A stretch of 64,000 bases of DNA from Oscillospiraceae bacterium (GTDB lineage Bacteria; Bacillota; Clostridia; Oscillospirales; CAG-272). The stretch covers positions 16,267-80,266 of the forward strand of contig SVRE01000002.1 of the NCBI GenBank assembly GCA_015065005.1. The letters are read 5' to 3'. This document shows, in pieces, positions 24,912 through 33,113 of the stretch. The stretch's first letter is position 1. Each line of letters begins with the position of its first letter. A program made the translations under genes and the position numbers. The notes beneath the pieces are model-generated. The model did no database searches, was not told where the DNA came from, and saw only the letters and a program-made list of their open reading frames with translations.

Positions 24912-25636
24912 GTACTATTAATAACGCTATGCTTAAAAGCTGTCTGATTGAAAGCACCTTGGCAGAAATTAAAGAAATTGAAACATTGGATTATTCTGAT
25001 ATAACAGTATCCGAAAGCTTTAAGGAAAGAATAAGGAAAACTATAACATCACAACAACCAGTAAGGCATACCTTCAATCCAAAAAGAGTTGTCGTTGCGA
25101 TAGTTGCTGCGATTTTAGTTAGTATATGTGTAATGTTTACAGTATCGGCTGAAATAAGAAATGCTGTTGCTGACTTTTTTGTTAAGGCATATGAAACCTT
25201 TACTCAGCTTATCATTGTGGAAAACAACGAAGGCGATAAGGACGTGACAAACACAACGCCTACACAACCCGAGGTGGTTTATCCTACCTCAATTGAGACG
25301 GAATATACACTATCTTACATTGCTGATAACAACTATATAGAGCTTGATAAAATTGTAAATGATGGTAGAGTGTTTACTGTTTGGACAGACAATACTTGCA
25401 TAATTGATTTAACTCAAAGTATTGTTGATGAAAATGACATTTTATTGGATAACGAAACCTCATTGATGCAATCCAAGCTTATTGGTGATAAAGAGATTTT
25501 TTACTCGTTGAAAAACGGTGTTTATTTTGTTTCCTGGTTAGAGCATGGCTATTATTTCAGCCTAAGCTGTGATGAAGCATTAGGGTGGGCAGAAATAGAA
25601 AAAATTGTATTAAGCTTAAACGAAATTAATAAATAG
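24908..25636 (+). CDS. anti-sigma-like membrane protein with DUF4367-type domain
   Basis: 242 residues. Cytoplasmic N-terminus of about 60 residues (SFKERIRKTI), one transmembrane helix (VVVAIVAAILVSICVMFTVSA, about 61-80), then an extracellular Thr/Pro linker and a C-terminal domain of DUF4367 type (YYFSLSCDEALGWAEIEKIVLSL). Start overlaps the sigma stop (ATGA), so the two are coupled. Expected role: hold the sigma factor at the membrane until an outside cue; no classical zinc-binding ZAS motif is present. Confidence 0.75.
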   Translation: MSTINNAMLKSCLIESTLAEIKEIETLDYSDITVSESFKERIRKTITSQQPVRHTFNPKRVVVAIVAAILVSICVMFTVSAEIRNAVADFFVKAYETFTQLIIVENNEGDKDVTNTTPTQPEVVYPTSIETEYTLSYIADNNYIELDKIVNDGRVFTVWTDNTCIIDLTQSIVDENDILLDNETSLMQSKLIGDKEIFYSLKNGVYFVSWLEHGYYFSLSCDEALGWAEIEKIVLSLNEINK

Positions 25637-25925
25637 TTACGCTTTTAAGAAACTCACTAATGTTATCATTGGTGAGTTTTTCTGTTTTACCTCTTGCAAT
25701 TTCTATGTCAATCAACATATTTATGCTATTTTCAATATCTAATATAGTTAAATCGGTATTTTTGAAAGTATAATCTTTGTGAAAATCTATTAATATTTGT
25801 TTCGCTTTTGAGTATGCTTTTTTATACATATTAGAGGTTTGATAAATACTATCTTTTCTCAAATTCTTGTATATTTTCCAAGCTTGTCGCTTTTTCTCCA
25901 CTCGCATTTCATAACTATCTAACAT
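25626..25925 (-). CDS. hypothetical helical protein
   Basis: 99 residues, AAGGAG 6 bases before ATG, highly Lys-rich helices (KKRQAWKIYKNLRKD). Convergent with, and overlapping by 11 bases, the anti-sigma gene. No family recognised; could be an accessory gene of the neighbouring integrase element. Confidence 0.6.
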   Translation of the reverse strand: MLDSYEMRVEKKRQAWKIYKNLRKDSIYQTSNMYKKAYSKAKQILIDFHKDYTFKNTDLTILDIENSINMLIDIEIARGKTEKLTNDNISEFLKSVTIY

Positions 25926-26009
25926 ATTTTCTCCTTATATCTCTCTGTACACAATATTACCTTTAGGAGTACATTTAACTGTATATTGTATGTATCAATT
26001 TAGAAAAAC

Positions 26010-26023
26010 TTGTACGCATATTT
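26010..26023 (+). repeat. TTGTACGCATATTT direct repeat, copy 1
   Basis: Identical 14-mer at 27110-27123; both are followed by TGTACTTTT. The copies bracket the integrase gene, so they may be arm or core sites for it. Confidence 0.6.
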
Positions 26024-26107
26024 TCGATTGATATGTACTTTTGAGATAGAGTTTTATGTGTTTGTTGACTTTTTATTTACAATATGATAGAATTTTATTG
26101 TAAAATA

Positions 26108-26134
26108 GTACATCTATTATACAGATAGATGTAC
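26108..26134. repeat. inverted repeat beside integrase
   Basis: GTACATCTAT-tatacag-ATAGATGTAC, a perfect 10-bp inverted repeat followed on the plus strand by a GGTAGC/GCTACC-TTTTTT terminator at 26142-26167. Could be a recombination core or regulator site. Confidence 0.5.
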
Positions 26135-26170
26135 ACATTTCGGTAGCTTTAATAGGCTACCTTTTTTGCT

Positions 26171-27082
26171 TTAATCAAGCAGTTTGCCTATTTTATTCAT
26201 CATATCTGCTCGGTGTTCTATCATAGAATGAGCATATCGCTTTAATGTGATTGTTGGATTTTTATGACCTAATGTAACAGAAAGTGTTTTTACATCCATT
26301 CCACACTCTAATGCTCTTGTTGCAAAGGTGTGTCTTAATGAGTGAAAGCCTTTATGTTCAATGCCAAGTTTCTTTAATATTCTTTCAAAGGTTCGTTGAT
26401 AAGATCGCACCTCTGCGCCATACTTTGTATTGCCGTCAACTACATATCCACTTTTGTTATTCTGTTTCATTACTTTTAATATTGGTAATAGTTGCTTAGG
26501 AAAAACAACTATTCTTTCAGAGGTTTCTGTTTTGGTAGTGTCTATTACCTTTACATATTCCTTATTTATCCAAGAGTCTCTGCAGGTTTTAGATATATTA
26601 ATAATTCGCTTTTGCAGGTCTATATCACTCCACTTTAACGATAATAGTTCTCCAATTCTCAAGCCTGTGTATAGGCAGAGAATTATTCCATAAAGCTTAG
26701 GAATATTCTTTTCCTTGATATAGGTTTCTATTTGCTTTTGCTCTTGCTTCCTAAAGCTCTCAACCGGTTTTTCCCTTACTTTAGGTCTTTGAATTAAATC
26801 AGAGAATTGCTTTGTTGCTTTACCTACTGATACAGCTAAATGTAATGAATTTTTCAGAATGTTTATAATCCCATTTACGGTATTAGTAGATAGTCCTGCC
26901 TCTGATAAATTTACTACAAATTTCTGTAGCTCCAATGCAGATAAATCTTCTATTTCATAATCGCCAAGCTTTACTGCAATGTGCTTATCAATTTGATGCT
27001 TGTAATTTGTATAAGTCCTATATTTAGCTCTTGGCTTAACATAATATTCAAGCCATTCGGATAGCCAATCCTTAAATTTCAT
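26171..27082 (-). CDS. int: phage/ICE-type tyrosine integrase
   Basis: 303 residues, AAGGAG upstream. N-terminal SAM-like core-binding domain (WLSEWLEYYVKPRAKYRTYTNY...LSTNTVNGI), C-terminal catalytic domain with R142 (TGLRIGEL), K184 (TTKTETSER), H247 and R250 (FHSLRHTFA), H273 (LGHKN) and Y283 (KRYAH): all catalytic residues kept. It is shorter than integrases with a full AP2 arm domain. It lies at the end of a minus-strand gene block with a Rep gene, so it probably inserts and excises that element; it may also have formed the island ends at tRNA-Arg. Confidence 0.93.
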   Translation of the reverse strand: MKFKDWLSEWLEYYVKPRAKYRTYTNYKHQIDKHIAVKLGDYEIEDLSALELQKFVVNLSEAGLSTNTVNGIINILKNSLHLAVSVGKATKQFSDLIQRPKVREKPVESFRKQEQKQIETYIKEKNIPKLYGIILCLYTGLRIGELLSLKWSDIDLQKRIINISKTCRDSWINKEYVKVIDTTKTETSERIVVFPKQLLPILKVMKQNNKSGYVVDGNTKYGAEVRSYQRTFERILKKLGIEHKGFHSLRHTFATRALECGMDVKTLSVTLGHKNPTITLKRYAHSMIEHRADMMNKIGKLLD

Positions 27083-27109
27083 AATTTTAATCTCCTTTTC
27101 TATAGTATT

Positions 27110-27123
27110 TTGTACGCATATTT
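27110..27123 (+). repeat. TTGTACGCATATTT direct repeat, copy 2
   Basis: Exact copy of 26010-26023, located just upstream of the integrase start. Confidence 0.6.
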
Positions 27124-27216
27124 GTACTTTTATTGTGTATTAAAAAATATTGGTTTTGTAAAATTTTTGTCAAAGTTTGAAAGCATTAACTAAATGTTTG
27201 AAAAGGTCATGTAAAC

Positions 27217-27425
27217 AGGGCGTGTGCTTGTCTTGAACAAGTGGCGTGCTGCCATTCCCCAAAGCTCGCTACGCTCGCTTCAGGGACCCCTCTGGCGCCT
27301 CGCCAGACAAGCACACGCCCTCACTAAACCAACAAACAAAATCCATTTGAACGAAAGCCGAGGGGTTGCGGGTTTGGCGCTGAGCCGCTTGCCAAAACTC
27401 CGCAATCACCCTCGGCGGCTTTTTC
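27217..27425. other. GC-rich hairpin region, candidate replication origin
   Basis: The 378-base gap between integrase and rep holds a GC-rich patch unlike its A+T-rich surroundings. A 17-bp perfect inverted repeat AGGGCGTGTGCTTGTCT / AGACAAGCACACGCCCT (27217-27233, 27305-27321) encloses 71 bases, and a second bulged stem-loop lies at 27357-27416 (GCCGAGGG/CCCTCGGC, TTGCGG/CCGCAA, TTTGGC/GCCAAA). Such structures beside a Rep gene suggest a single- or double-strand origin. No gene is supported here. Confidence 0.45.
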
Positions 27426-27460
27426 GTTATTCAATGTAGGATTTTTTGTTTTAGTATAGG

Positions 27461-28501
27461 TTATACGTTAGAGGTCGGCATTTGCTTTATTACTTCTGGC
27501 GATACCGTTCCCACATATTCGCCCTCTTTCCAACAAGTAAAGTCGTCAAAAAGCAGTAGCTTTCTGTCCTCTAAGCCAATATTACACACTACATCTTCCT
27601 CTAATATGTCAGAAACGAAGTATTGTGGTAAGCCTTTAGAATACACTATTTTTTCGCCTGTCTTTTCAATGTATTTCATCATATATGCTAAGGACTCTCC
27701 AATGTTCTCATTTTCATTCAATGGTTCAAAGTCTGTCCTTCCAAACAGTTCATTAAAATAGTCAGATTGCCACGTTTCTTGCATCCTTTTCTTTTTGGTG
27801 TTAAAATCACGAACCTTAATTAAATATCCCGGTAATGTTTTATCGGGAATATAAAAAATGCCGTGAAAATGTAATCTTTGGTTTTTGGGAGATCTCTCCC
27901 ATACTCCTATATACTTCCATCCCTTACGGTTTGCAAACGAGCCCAGCCTATTTCTTAACTTTTTTCTAAAAGAATCCTCTGTATGCTTCTTATCGTCATA
28001 AGTGAATGTGCAGAAATAATTGAATTTTTGAAGGTTTGCTTTCCTTGTCATTCGTATTCTGCGACAGATAAGGTTTCGTTGCTTTCTTTCGAGCTGCTGA
28101 TCTACATATTCTTCCGTTTTTTCAAGAGAATAGAAGTACGGTCGTAGCTTTTGTATCATAAATTCTCGCCTTTTATCCTTCTTCATTTTAAGAGTTTCCC
28201 TATACATTTCTTCAAACAACTCTTTACGGGTTGTTTTTCTTGTTTTGGGCTTGTTCTGAACCTCTTTTTCAACGTTTTCTTGCTCATTCAAGTCTATGCT
28301 TGACTGAGAAAAATCCTCTGAATTTTCGGCTATTTCAAGGTCAAAAGGCGGTGCTTTTTCGTCTGTGTTTTCGGAGTCATTAACAGGAACTTCTATGATT
28401 TCCTCAAGGCGTGATGCCGTTCTTTTTGTAGGCTTTTCTGTATGCAGAATACCAATATAATGGCTTCCATCAAAATATACCTTTGTTTGATAGTACGGCA
28501 T
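27461..28501 (-). CDS. rep: HUH-type rolling-circle replication initiator
   Basis: 346 residues, AAAGGAGG upstream. After a charged N-terminal extension (about 1-100) lies a Rep domain with FNYFCTFTYDD (motif 1), RLHFHGIFYIP (HUH metal motif) and a downstream AYMMKYIEKTG helix with the likely nicking Tyr. Such enzymes nick one strand at an origin and start rolling-circle replication. The N-terminal extension has no family I know. Together with the integrase it implies an element that alternates between integrated and circular forms. Confidence 0.78.
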   Translation of the reverse strand: MPYYQTKVYFDGSHYIGILHTEKPTKRTASRLEEIIEVPVNDSENTDEKAPPFDLEIAENSEDFSQSSIDLNEQENVEKEVQNKPKTRKTTRKELFEEMYRETLKMKKDKRREFMIQKLRPYFYSLEKTEEYVDQQLERKQRNLICRRIRMTRKANLQKFNYFCTFTYDDKKHTEDSFRKKLRNRLGSFANRKGWKYIGVWERSPKNQRLHFHGIFYIPDKTLPGYLIKVRDFNTKKKRMQETWQSDYFNELFGRTDFEPLNENENIGESLAYMMKYIEKTGEKIVYSKGLPQYFVSDILEEDVVCNIGLEDRKLLLFDDFTCWKEGEYVGTVSPEVIKQMPTSNV

Positions 28502-28535
28502 CCGATTCCTCCTTTCCCACAGGCTTTAAATTTTA

Positions 28536-28703
28536 CTATGAGATAGTAGAGCCTGTGTTTGAATATAATGCGTCAATAAAATAACTATTTTGCATTCTAA
28601 GTTCATCAACAGTAGCTCTTTCGGTTGCGTATTCAATATAATCGTCAAGTCCAATATTTGTATTTCTTGCTATATAGGATGATACGTTATCCCCATTAGC
28701 TTT
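28536..28703 (-). other. open frame without a start codon
   Basis: About 55 codons (SSYIARNTNIGLDDYIEYATERATVDELRMQ...) ending TAG at 28536. No ATG or ribosome site; it overlaps the end of the 28670-29167 gene in another frame, so it could be the frameshifted tail of that gene. Confidence 0.3.
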
Positions 28704-29167
28704 TTATATACCTTGAGGGGAACAGTATCACGATTATGCTTTGTGTTGCATTTGCTATACATTGCCTTAATAATCAACCACAGTATTAAACCAACCGGTA
28801 TTATGATAACTAACGATTTCGCAAAATTACCCAACCCTGTGGCTATATTTGACATATACAGATTGAAATTTTCTCCTGTTGCAAACAGACTGAAATATGC
28901 CTTTGCTTTAATACCAAAGTTATCAAAGCTTTCCGGTAATATGTTTTTCCAATGTAAAACCTTAGAATAGTCTATTACTGTCGGTTGAGCCTCAATGTCA
29001 AGCATAAATACCTCTTTACCAAAAAATTTAAGGCTATTCCAGAGGTCTTTAAGCGATTCCCAAACACGAAGATATGAGTCTTTATACACGAATATCGCAA
29101 GTGCTACAAACCCACCGAATATTAGTATAGTTAGTATAATGTTAATTGCTCTTAATCTTCTATTCAT
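28670..29167 (-). CDS. two-helix membrane protein, possibly truncated
   Basis: 165 residues: transmembrane helix at about 8-28 (AINIILTILIFGGFVALAIF), an extracytoplasmic loop with VLHWKNILPESFDNFGIKAKAYF, a second helix (SLVIIIPVGLILWLIIKAMY, about 114-134) and a basic cytoplasmic tail. It resembles the membrane N-terminus of larger transfer or translocase proteins, but no ATPase part follows. Start overlaps the upstream stop by ATGA. May be cut short near 28,690. Confidence 0.62.
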   Translation of the reverse strand: MNRRLRAINIILTILIFGGFVALAIFVYKDSYLRVWESLKDLWNSLKFFGKEVFMLDIEAQPTVIDYSKVLHWKNILPESFDNFGIKAKAYFSLFATGENFNLYMSNIATGLGNFAKSLVIIIPVGLILWLIIKAMYSKCNTKHNRDTVPLKVYKKLMGITYHPI

Positions 29168-29511
29168 ACTAACTCACCCCCCAATACTACACGAAGCTGC
29201 ATATCAAATAGTCCTTCGGGAACTGTTACAAAATAATATGGTGTTTCACCATCCAAATAAGTTATAACTCCATCCTCAAAATTGTCGAAAATTAAGGGTT
29301 TTCCCACACCCTGTGTGTAAAATTTAGCCTCTAATGTGTCTGTAATCTCTAAAAAATACTCTTTGTTGTGATACTGATAAAATGTTCCTTTTAGTGCCTC
29401 CTCATTACTTTCATTTGAAAATAATCGGCTACCTGTCATACACAAATAGCCGATTATCCATATTACCAGCAACAAGGATACAATCGCTATTATCCTTTTT
29501 ACTGTTTTCAT
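29164..29511 (-). CDS. small membrane-anchored protein
   Basis: 115 residues; N-terminal hydrophobic helix with a lipobox-like IGYLC, then a beta-rich exported domain (GTFYQYHNKEYFLEITDT...GGELV). AGGAGG upstream. Part of the same minus-strand operon. No family assigned. Confidence 0.65.
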   Translation of the reverse strand: MKTVKRIIAIVSLLLVIWIIGYLCMTGSRLFSNESNEEALKGTFYQYHNKEYFLEITDTLEAKFYTQGVGKPLIFDNFEDGVITYLDGETPYYFVTVPEGLFDMQLRVVLGGELV

Positions 29512-29520
29512 AATTTCCTC

Positions 29521-29787
29521 CTAACCTAAAGGAAATAAATGCTTATTAACGAAGTCGAGAACCTTATTTGATGCCTCTTTGTGAGCAGCCTTCTTTTCCT
29601 CGCTCGTTAATACGCGCTTTAAGCTCTTTTGTGCATTATACACCTTTGAGTGATATTCTTCATTTATCCAATTTTCTGGTGTAGGAACACCTGCATCAAA
29701 ATTGATTTTACATAAAGTTTCCATTTGCTTTTTATGGTGCTTTTGGCTTTCCTTAAATTCCTTACGTTTTCTGAACCATCCTACCAT
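29521..29787 (-). CDS. small basic hypothetical protein
   Basis: 88 residues, Lys/His-rich (RKRKEFKESQKHHKKQMETL), likely cytoplasmic and possibly nucleic-acid-binding. AAAGGAG upstream; start overlaps the stop of the small gene above. Confidence 0.6.
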   Translation of the reverse strand: MVGWFRKRKEFKESQKHHKKQMETLCKINFDAGVPTPENWINEEYHSKVYNAQKSLKRVLTSEEKKAAHKEASNKVLDFVNKHLFPLG

Positions 29788-29945
29788 ACTAAGTGTTTCT
29801 CCTTTACATAGTTATTTTTATAGGCAATAGCATCTATCAAATCTTCTGCCTCAAAGTCGTGTAAAGACTGTCTACCCCTTAAATTGAATGTTTCAACCGC
29901 TACAAAATATCTGTATTCGGCTCTTACTATATGAAATGTTTTCAT
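29781..29945 (-). CDS. 54-residue hypothetical protein
   Basis: Reads MKTFHIVRAEYRYFVAVETF ... AIAYKNNYVKEKHLVW. AAGGAG precedes the ATG. Its start overlaps the upstream stop (ATGA) and its stop overlaps the downstream start, so it is fully coupled in the operon. No family known. Confidence 0.6.
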   Translation of the reverse strand: MKTFHIVRAEYRYFVAVETFNLRGRQSLHDFEAEDLIDAIAYKNNYVKEKHLVW

Positions 29946-30274
29946 GAAATTTTCTCCTTTATTTTCTTATTTTCTATTTCCCATTTACGTATGGTTTCCG
30001 TTGATATGAAGGCGTTATCTCTTAAAAACTCTACACATCTTTCAAATGATTTACTCGTAGTGTGGACGATACAGCCCATCTTGTTTAGACACAAAATCAC
30101 TCTAAACCGGTTATTCGTGAGATAAACAATCTGGGCAAAATTATCGTCTTTTTCATTTCTTAAGAAAAGCCTACCATCAAGGTATAATGATAAATTATCG
30201 TATGTTACTTCATACCCAAGCACCTCTGCTATGTAGTCGAAGTGTTTCGTAAAATCATATGCCTTGAAAGCCAT
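29942..30274 (-). CDS. hypothetical protein
   Basis: 110 residues, alpha/beta, with VLGYEVTYDNLSLYLDGRLFLR and a Lys/Glu helix at the C-terminus. In the operon of the Rep element; spaced 10 bases from the previous gene. Function unknown. Confidence 0.6.
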   Translation of the reverse strand: MAFKAYDFTKHFDYIAEVLGYEVTYDNLSLYLDGRLFLRNEKDDNFAQIVYLTNNRFRVILCLNKMGCIVHTTSKSFERCVEFLRDNAFISTETIRKWEIENKKIKEKIS

Positions 30275-30284
30275 GGTTTACCTC

Positions 30285-30599
30285 TTACTTTTCTTTAGAA
30301 ATTTTCTTTAAGTATTTAGCGTTCCTATGTGCCTCTCTAAGACCGTTTCTGTAACCAACTGTAGCCATAAATTTGCTACCAAATCTGGATGCTACATGCT
30401 CATAGTCATTAACACCTGAGTTAAAGCCAATGTTATATGATGCCTTCCAATCTGTTTTGGTTTCACCATAAGTTTTCTTGCCCTTTTCCCAAGCCTTCTT
30501 AGTTCCTTCCTTGGTTTTCTCCCAAGCTACCTTACCAGTTTCTTTGGCTTTACCCCAAGTTTCTCCTGCCTTTTGCTTAAATGTTGCGTTTTCAGCCAT
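30285..30599 (-). CDS. Lys-rich helical repeat protein
   Basis: 104 residues. Residues about 9-50 are near-repeats of an 11-residue amphipathic unit (ETWGKAKETGK, VAWEKTKEGTK, KAWEKGKKTYG), as in apolipoprotein- or LEA-like helices that bind membranes or coat nucleic acid. The C-terminal half (GFNSGVNDYEHVASRFGSKF) is unassigned. GGAGGTG upstream, 2 bases from the following gene. Confidence 0.68.
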   Translation of the reverse strand: MAENATFKQKAGETWGKAKETGKVAWEKTKEGTKKAWEKGKKTYGETKTDWKASYNIGFNSGVNDYEHVASRFGSKFMATVGYRNGLREAHRNAKYLKKISKEK

Positions 30600-30601
30600 A
30601 A

Positions 30602-32239
30602 TTACACCTCCTGTATATTGTCATCAACGTCTGGCACTATGTTATCTTCTTCCTCTACTACTGGAAGAAATTCTGGTTGCTCTACGGCTTCACCTTGAAT
30701 ATCAAACACTAATGCCACATTTGCAAATTCGTTTGTTGGATTACACATACCATAGCCAATGTCTTGTGGCTTTGTATATGTTGCTTCGTAAATGCTCATT
30801 TCACCTGCCTTAGCAGTTACTTTACACTCTGGAAGAATATATCCTGCAAGTCCGGCGCTGTGGTGTCCTGTACCAATACCTGCTGCGTTAATACCGCCTT
30901 GTGCATTGATTTCAGTTTCTTCACCGATAATTTCAATGTAGCAAACACCATAATTTGACTGACAATAGCAATCATAACCTGAGCCTATACCTGCTCCGTA
31001 CTGACCGCCTGTTACATTGATTTTAGAATTATCAATGAAAATCTTTACATACTGGTCTTTGCTTACATTCTTGTAAACTCGGCTACCACCAATACCTGCT
31101 GATGCTGTACCTCCTGTAATTTGGTCTAAGTCGCAGTTTTGGATGGTTATATCTACCGCAGTCCAATAAAGAGCTCCAATAGCTGCTGACTTAGAGCCAC
31201 CGTCTGCTTTCTTTACTGTTACATTCTTTAATTTAAGAATGCCTGAGTCATAGTCCCCGTCTACACCACAACCTACACCGATAGCACAACCACCTTCTGC
31301 TTCTTGCTTGCCATAACTAAGGTCGCCTGCAATAAATGTATCTTGTGCAAAACCACCCTTTGCGTACTCAATAACAGTATTTTCAATGGTTACAACAGAT
31401 TTATCGCCACCACCAATACCAAAAGCCTTATTACCATAGCCCTTAGCTGTGAGTGAAGCCATATCTTTAATGGTTAGTGAACCTATGTTCTGGACTGCAT
31501 TTCCTATGCCACTACCCCTCTTATTTAGATATGTTTCATCATCTGTGTTACCGTAGCCATCAATGGCAAGATATTCAAGTCCGTTATTTCCTACTGCTAC
31601 AAGACTATCTCCTGTAAGTAAAAGCTTTGTTCCGTAAGGTACTTCAATACCATCACCGTCTTTTGCTCCGGTAAGTGATACATTACCTACGATTTTTACA
31701 GTAATATCTGCACCATCAAGAAGTGCTAATCCACTATCTCCTTCGGTTGTTGCTAAAGACATTACGTTTTCAAGAATGAGTGTGCCTTTACCCCCTATAT
31801 CAATTCCGTTGAAATGACCGTTCATAATGGTTACTTTACCTTCCTCAAGTTCTACACTAACTGTTTTGTCATAATCCTCGGAAAAGATAAATGTTACTTC
31901 CTTATTGCCTACATTAAGAGGCTCAGCTATCTCGATAGTTGATGGAATTTCAATAGTTGCTCCGTTTTCAATGCTTGCAAGAGCTGTTGTAAGCTCTTCT
32001 ACATCCTCAACTAAAATAATTGGTGGCTTTTGTGGTCCAATACCATCATCATTATCGTTACCATTGTCGGTATCAATATCAGTATCGGTATCTGGTTTCA
32101 AATCACTGCCTATATCAATGCTTGAGTCTGTTGAAGGTGTTTCATCAACTGGCTTGTCTGGAACTACTAAAACAGCTATAGCACCAATAGCAGCGATTGC
32201 TAAAAATATTGCTAATATAATCATTAGAATTTTCTTCAT
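30602..32239 (-). CDS. membrane-anchored beta-helix surface protein
   Basis: 545 residues. An N-terminal transmembrane helix (about 4-26), an Asp/Thr-rich linker (about 30-75), then a right-handed beta-helix (about 80-500) with repeating GIGxG turns (GSGIGNAV, AFGIGGGD, AIGVGCGV, AAIGALYW, AGIGGSRV, AGIGSGYD, AGIGTGHH). The tail is acidic. It is displayed outside the cell or virion; beta-helices often bind or cut polysaccharide, but no catalytic set is visible. In a mobile element it may be an adhesin or receptor-binding protein; that is inference. Confidence 0.75.
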   Translation of the reverse strand: MKKILMIILAIFLAIAAIGAIAVLVVPDKPVDETPSTDSSIDIGSDLKPDTDTDIDTDNGNDNDDGIGPQKPPIILVEDVEELTTALASIENGATIEIPSTIEIAEPLNVGNKEVTFIFSEDYDKTVSVELEEGKVTIMNGHFNGIDIGGKGTLILENVMSLATTEGDSGLALLDGADITVKIVGNVSLTGAKDGDGIEVPYGTKLLLTGDSLVAVGNNGLEYLAIDGYGNTDDETYLNKRGSGIGNAVQNIGSLTIKDMASLTAKGYGNKAFGIGGGDKSVVTIENTVIEYAKGGFAQDTFIAGDLSYGKQEAEGGCAIGVGCGVDGDYDSGILKLKNVTVKKADGGSKSAAIGALYWTAVDITIQNCDLDQITGGTASAGIGGSRVYKNVSKDQYVKIFIDNSKINVTGGQYGAGIGSGYDCYCQSNYGVCYIEIIGEETEINAQGGINAAGIGTGHHSAGLAGYILPECKVTAKAGEMSIYEATYTKPQDIGYGMCNPTNEFANVALVFDIQGEAVEQPEFLPVVEEEDNIVPDVDDNIQEV

Positions 32240-32293
32240 AAATCTCCTTTCTGCGCAAATGGGATTGTTAGTCCCATCTACGACTAAAAAATT

Positions 32294-33091
32294 TTATTGT
32301 GTGTTATTATTTGGTTCTTCTGGTTCTTTAGACTTGTCCCGATTCTTTTTGAACGCTTTTCCTATCATCTTGAATGGGAAAATAATTATTTTAATTAGCC
32401 ATCTAAATCCAGCAATAATAAGCTTTATCAGAAAAGGTATTGCCGGATAGATAAGATAGATAACAAGAATAAGGATTAAAAGAGCCACTACAATTTTCCA
32501 CCACTCAAATTCTGCTGGTGGAGGTGTAAATCCGTTTACAATATCCATTGGACTTGAAACAACAGGAATAACGTGATAAACACCGTCTTTATTAAAGGTT
32601 AGCTCGATAATATCAAAATCAAAGAAAACAGTTTGTTGAGCTGCGTATGTATGCTTATCATTAACATTAGAAATATCGGACGTCCAAGCTTCTTGACAAT
32701 AATAATCTGTGTTAGCAAAACGGAAAAGAACTACTCTTTCATTGTTTTCTACAGCATTGTCATAAAATTCCTTTAAGTCGTCAATATCATCCTCATTTAC
32801 AAGCAAATTAGCCGCATCAGTGCTATCTGTTCCTGTAAAATCGCTTCCCTTTAACTCATAAATTGGTGGTACGTTACCCTTTTCATCCTTAATTTCATAA
32901 GGCTTGAGGACAAGCTCACATGCCATAGCATCGTTAAATACGATGTCAAGAACTACGTAACCGCCGTTATCAGGTGGAACTACGCCAATCTTTACATCAC
33001 GTCCTCTGATATTGCCCTTGATAAAGTAACTAAAATAGGTGTTACCATCTTTCTCGAAAGTTTCTCTTTCTACAAAAATCTGTTTGTTCAT
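32294..33091 (-). CDS. C-terminally anchored membrane protein
   Basis: 265 residues. Beta-rich N-terminal domain (about 1-190, GNIRGRDVKIGVVPPDNGG, FFDFDIIELTF), two close hydrophobic helices (about 198-245) and a basic, then Pro/Asn-rich cytoplasmic tail. AGGAGG upstream. No signal peptide. A C-terminal anchor with a large outer domain recalls filamentous-phage adsorption proteins, but no sequence link can be claimed. Confidence 0.65.
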   Translation of the reverse strand: MNKQIFVERETFEKDGNTYFSYFIKGNIRGRDVKIGVVPPDNGGYVVLDIVFNDAMACELVLKPYEIKDEKGNVPPIYELKGSDFTGTDSTDAANLLVNEDDIDDLKEFYDNAVENNERVVLFRFANTDYYCQEAWTSDISNVNDKHTYAAQQTVFFDFDIIELTFNKDGVYHVIPVVSSPMDIVNGFTPPPAEFEWWKIVVALLILILVIYLIYPAIPFLIKLIIAGFRWLIKIIIFPFKMIGKAFKKNRDKSKEPEEPNNNTQ

Positions 33092-33113
33092 TTTTAAATC
33101 CTCCTAAATTTGA

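Noticed and set aside
27224..27439. 71-codon plus-strand frame in the GC-rich hairpin patch
   Set aside because: Coincides with long inverted repeats; protein has no resemblance to anything and no ribosome site.
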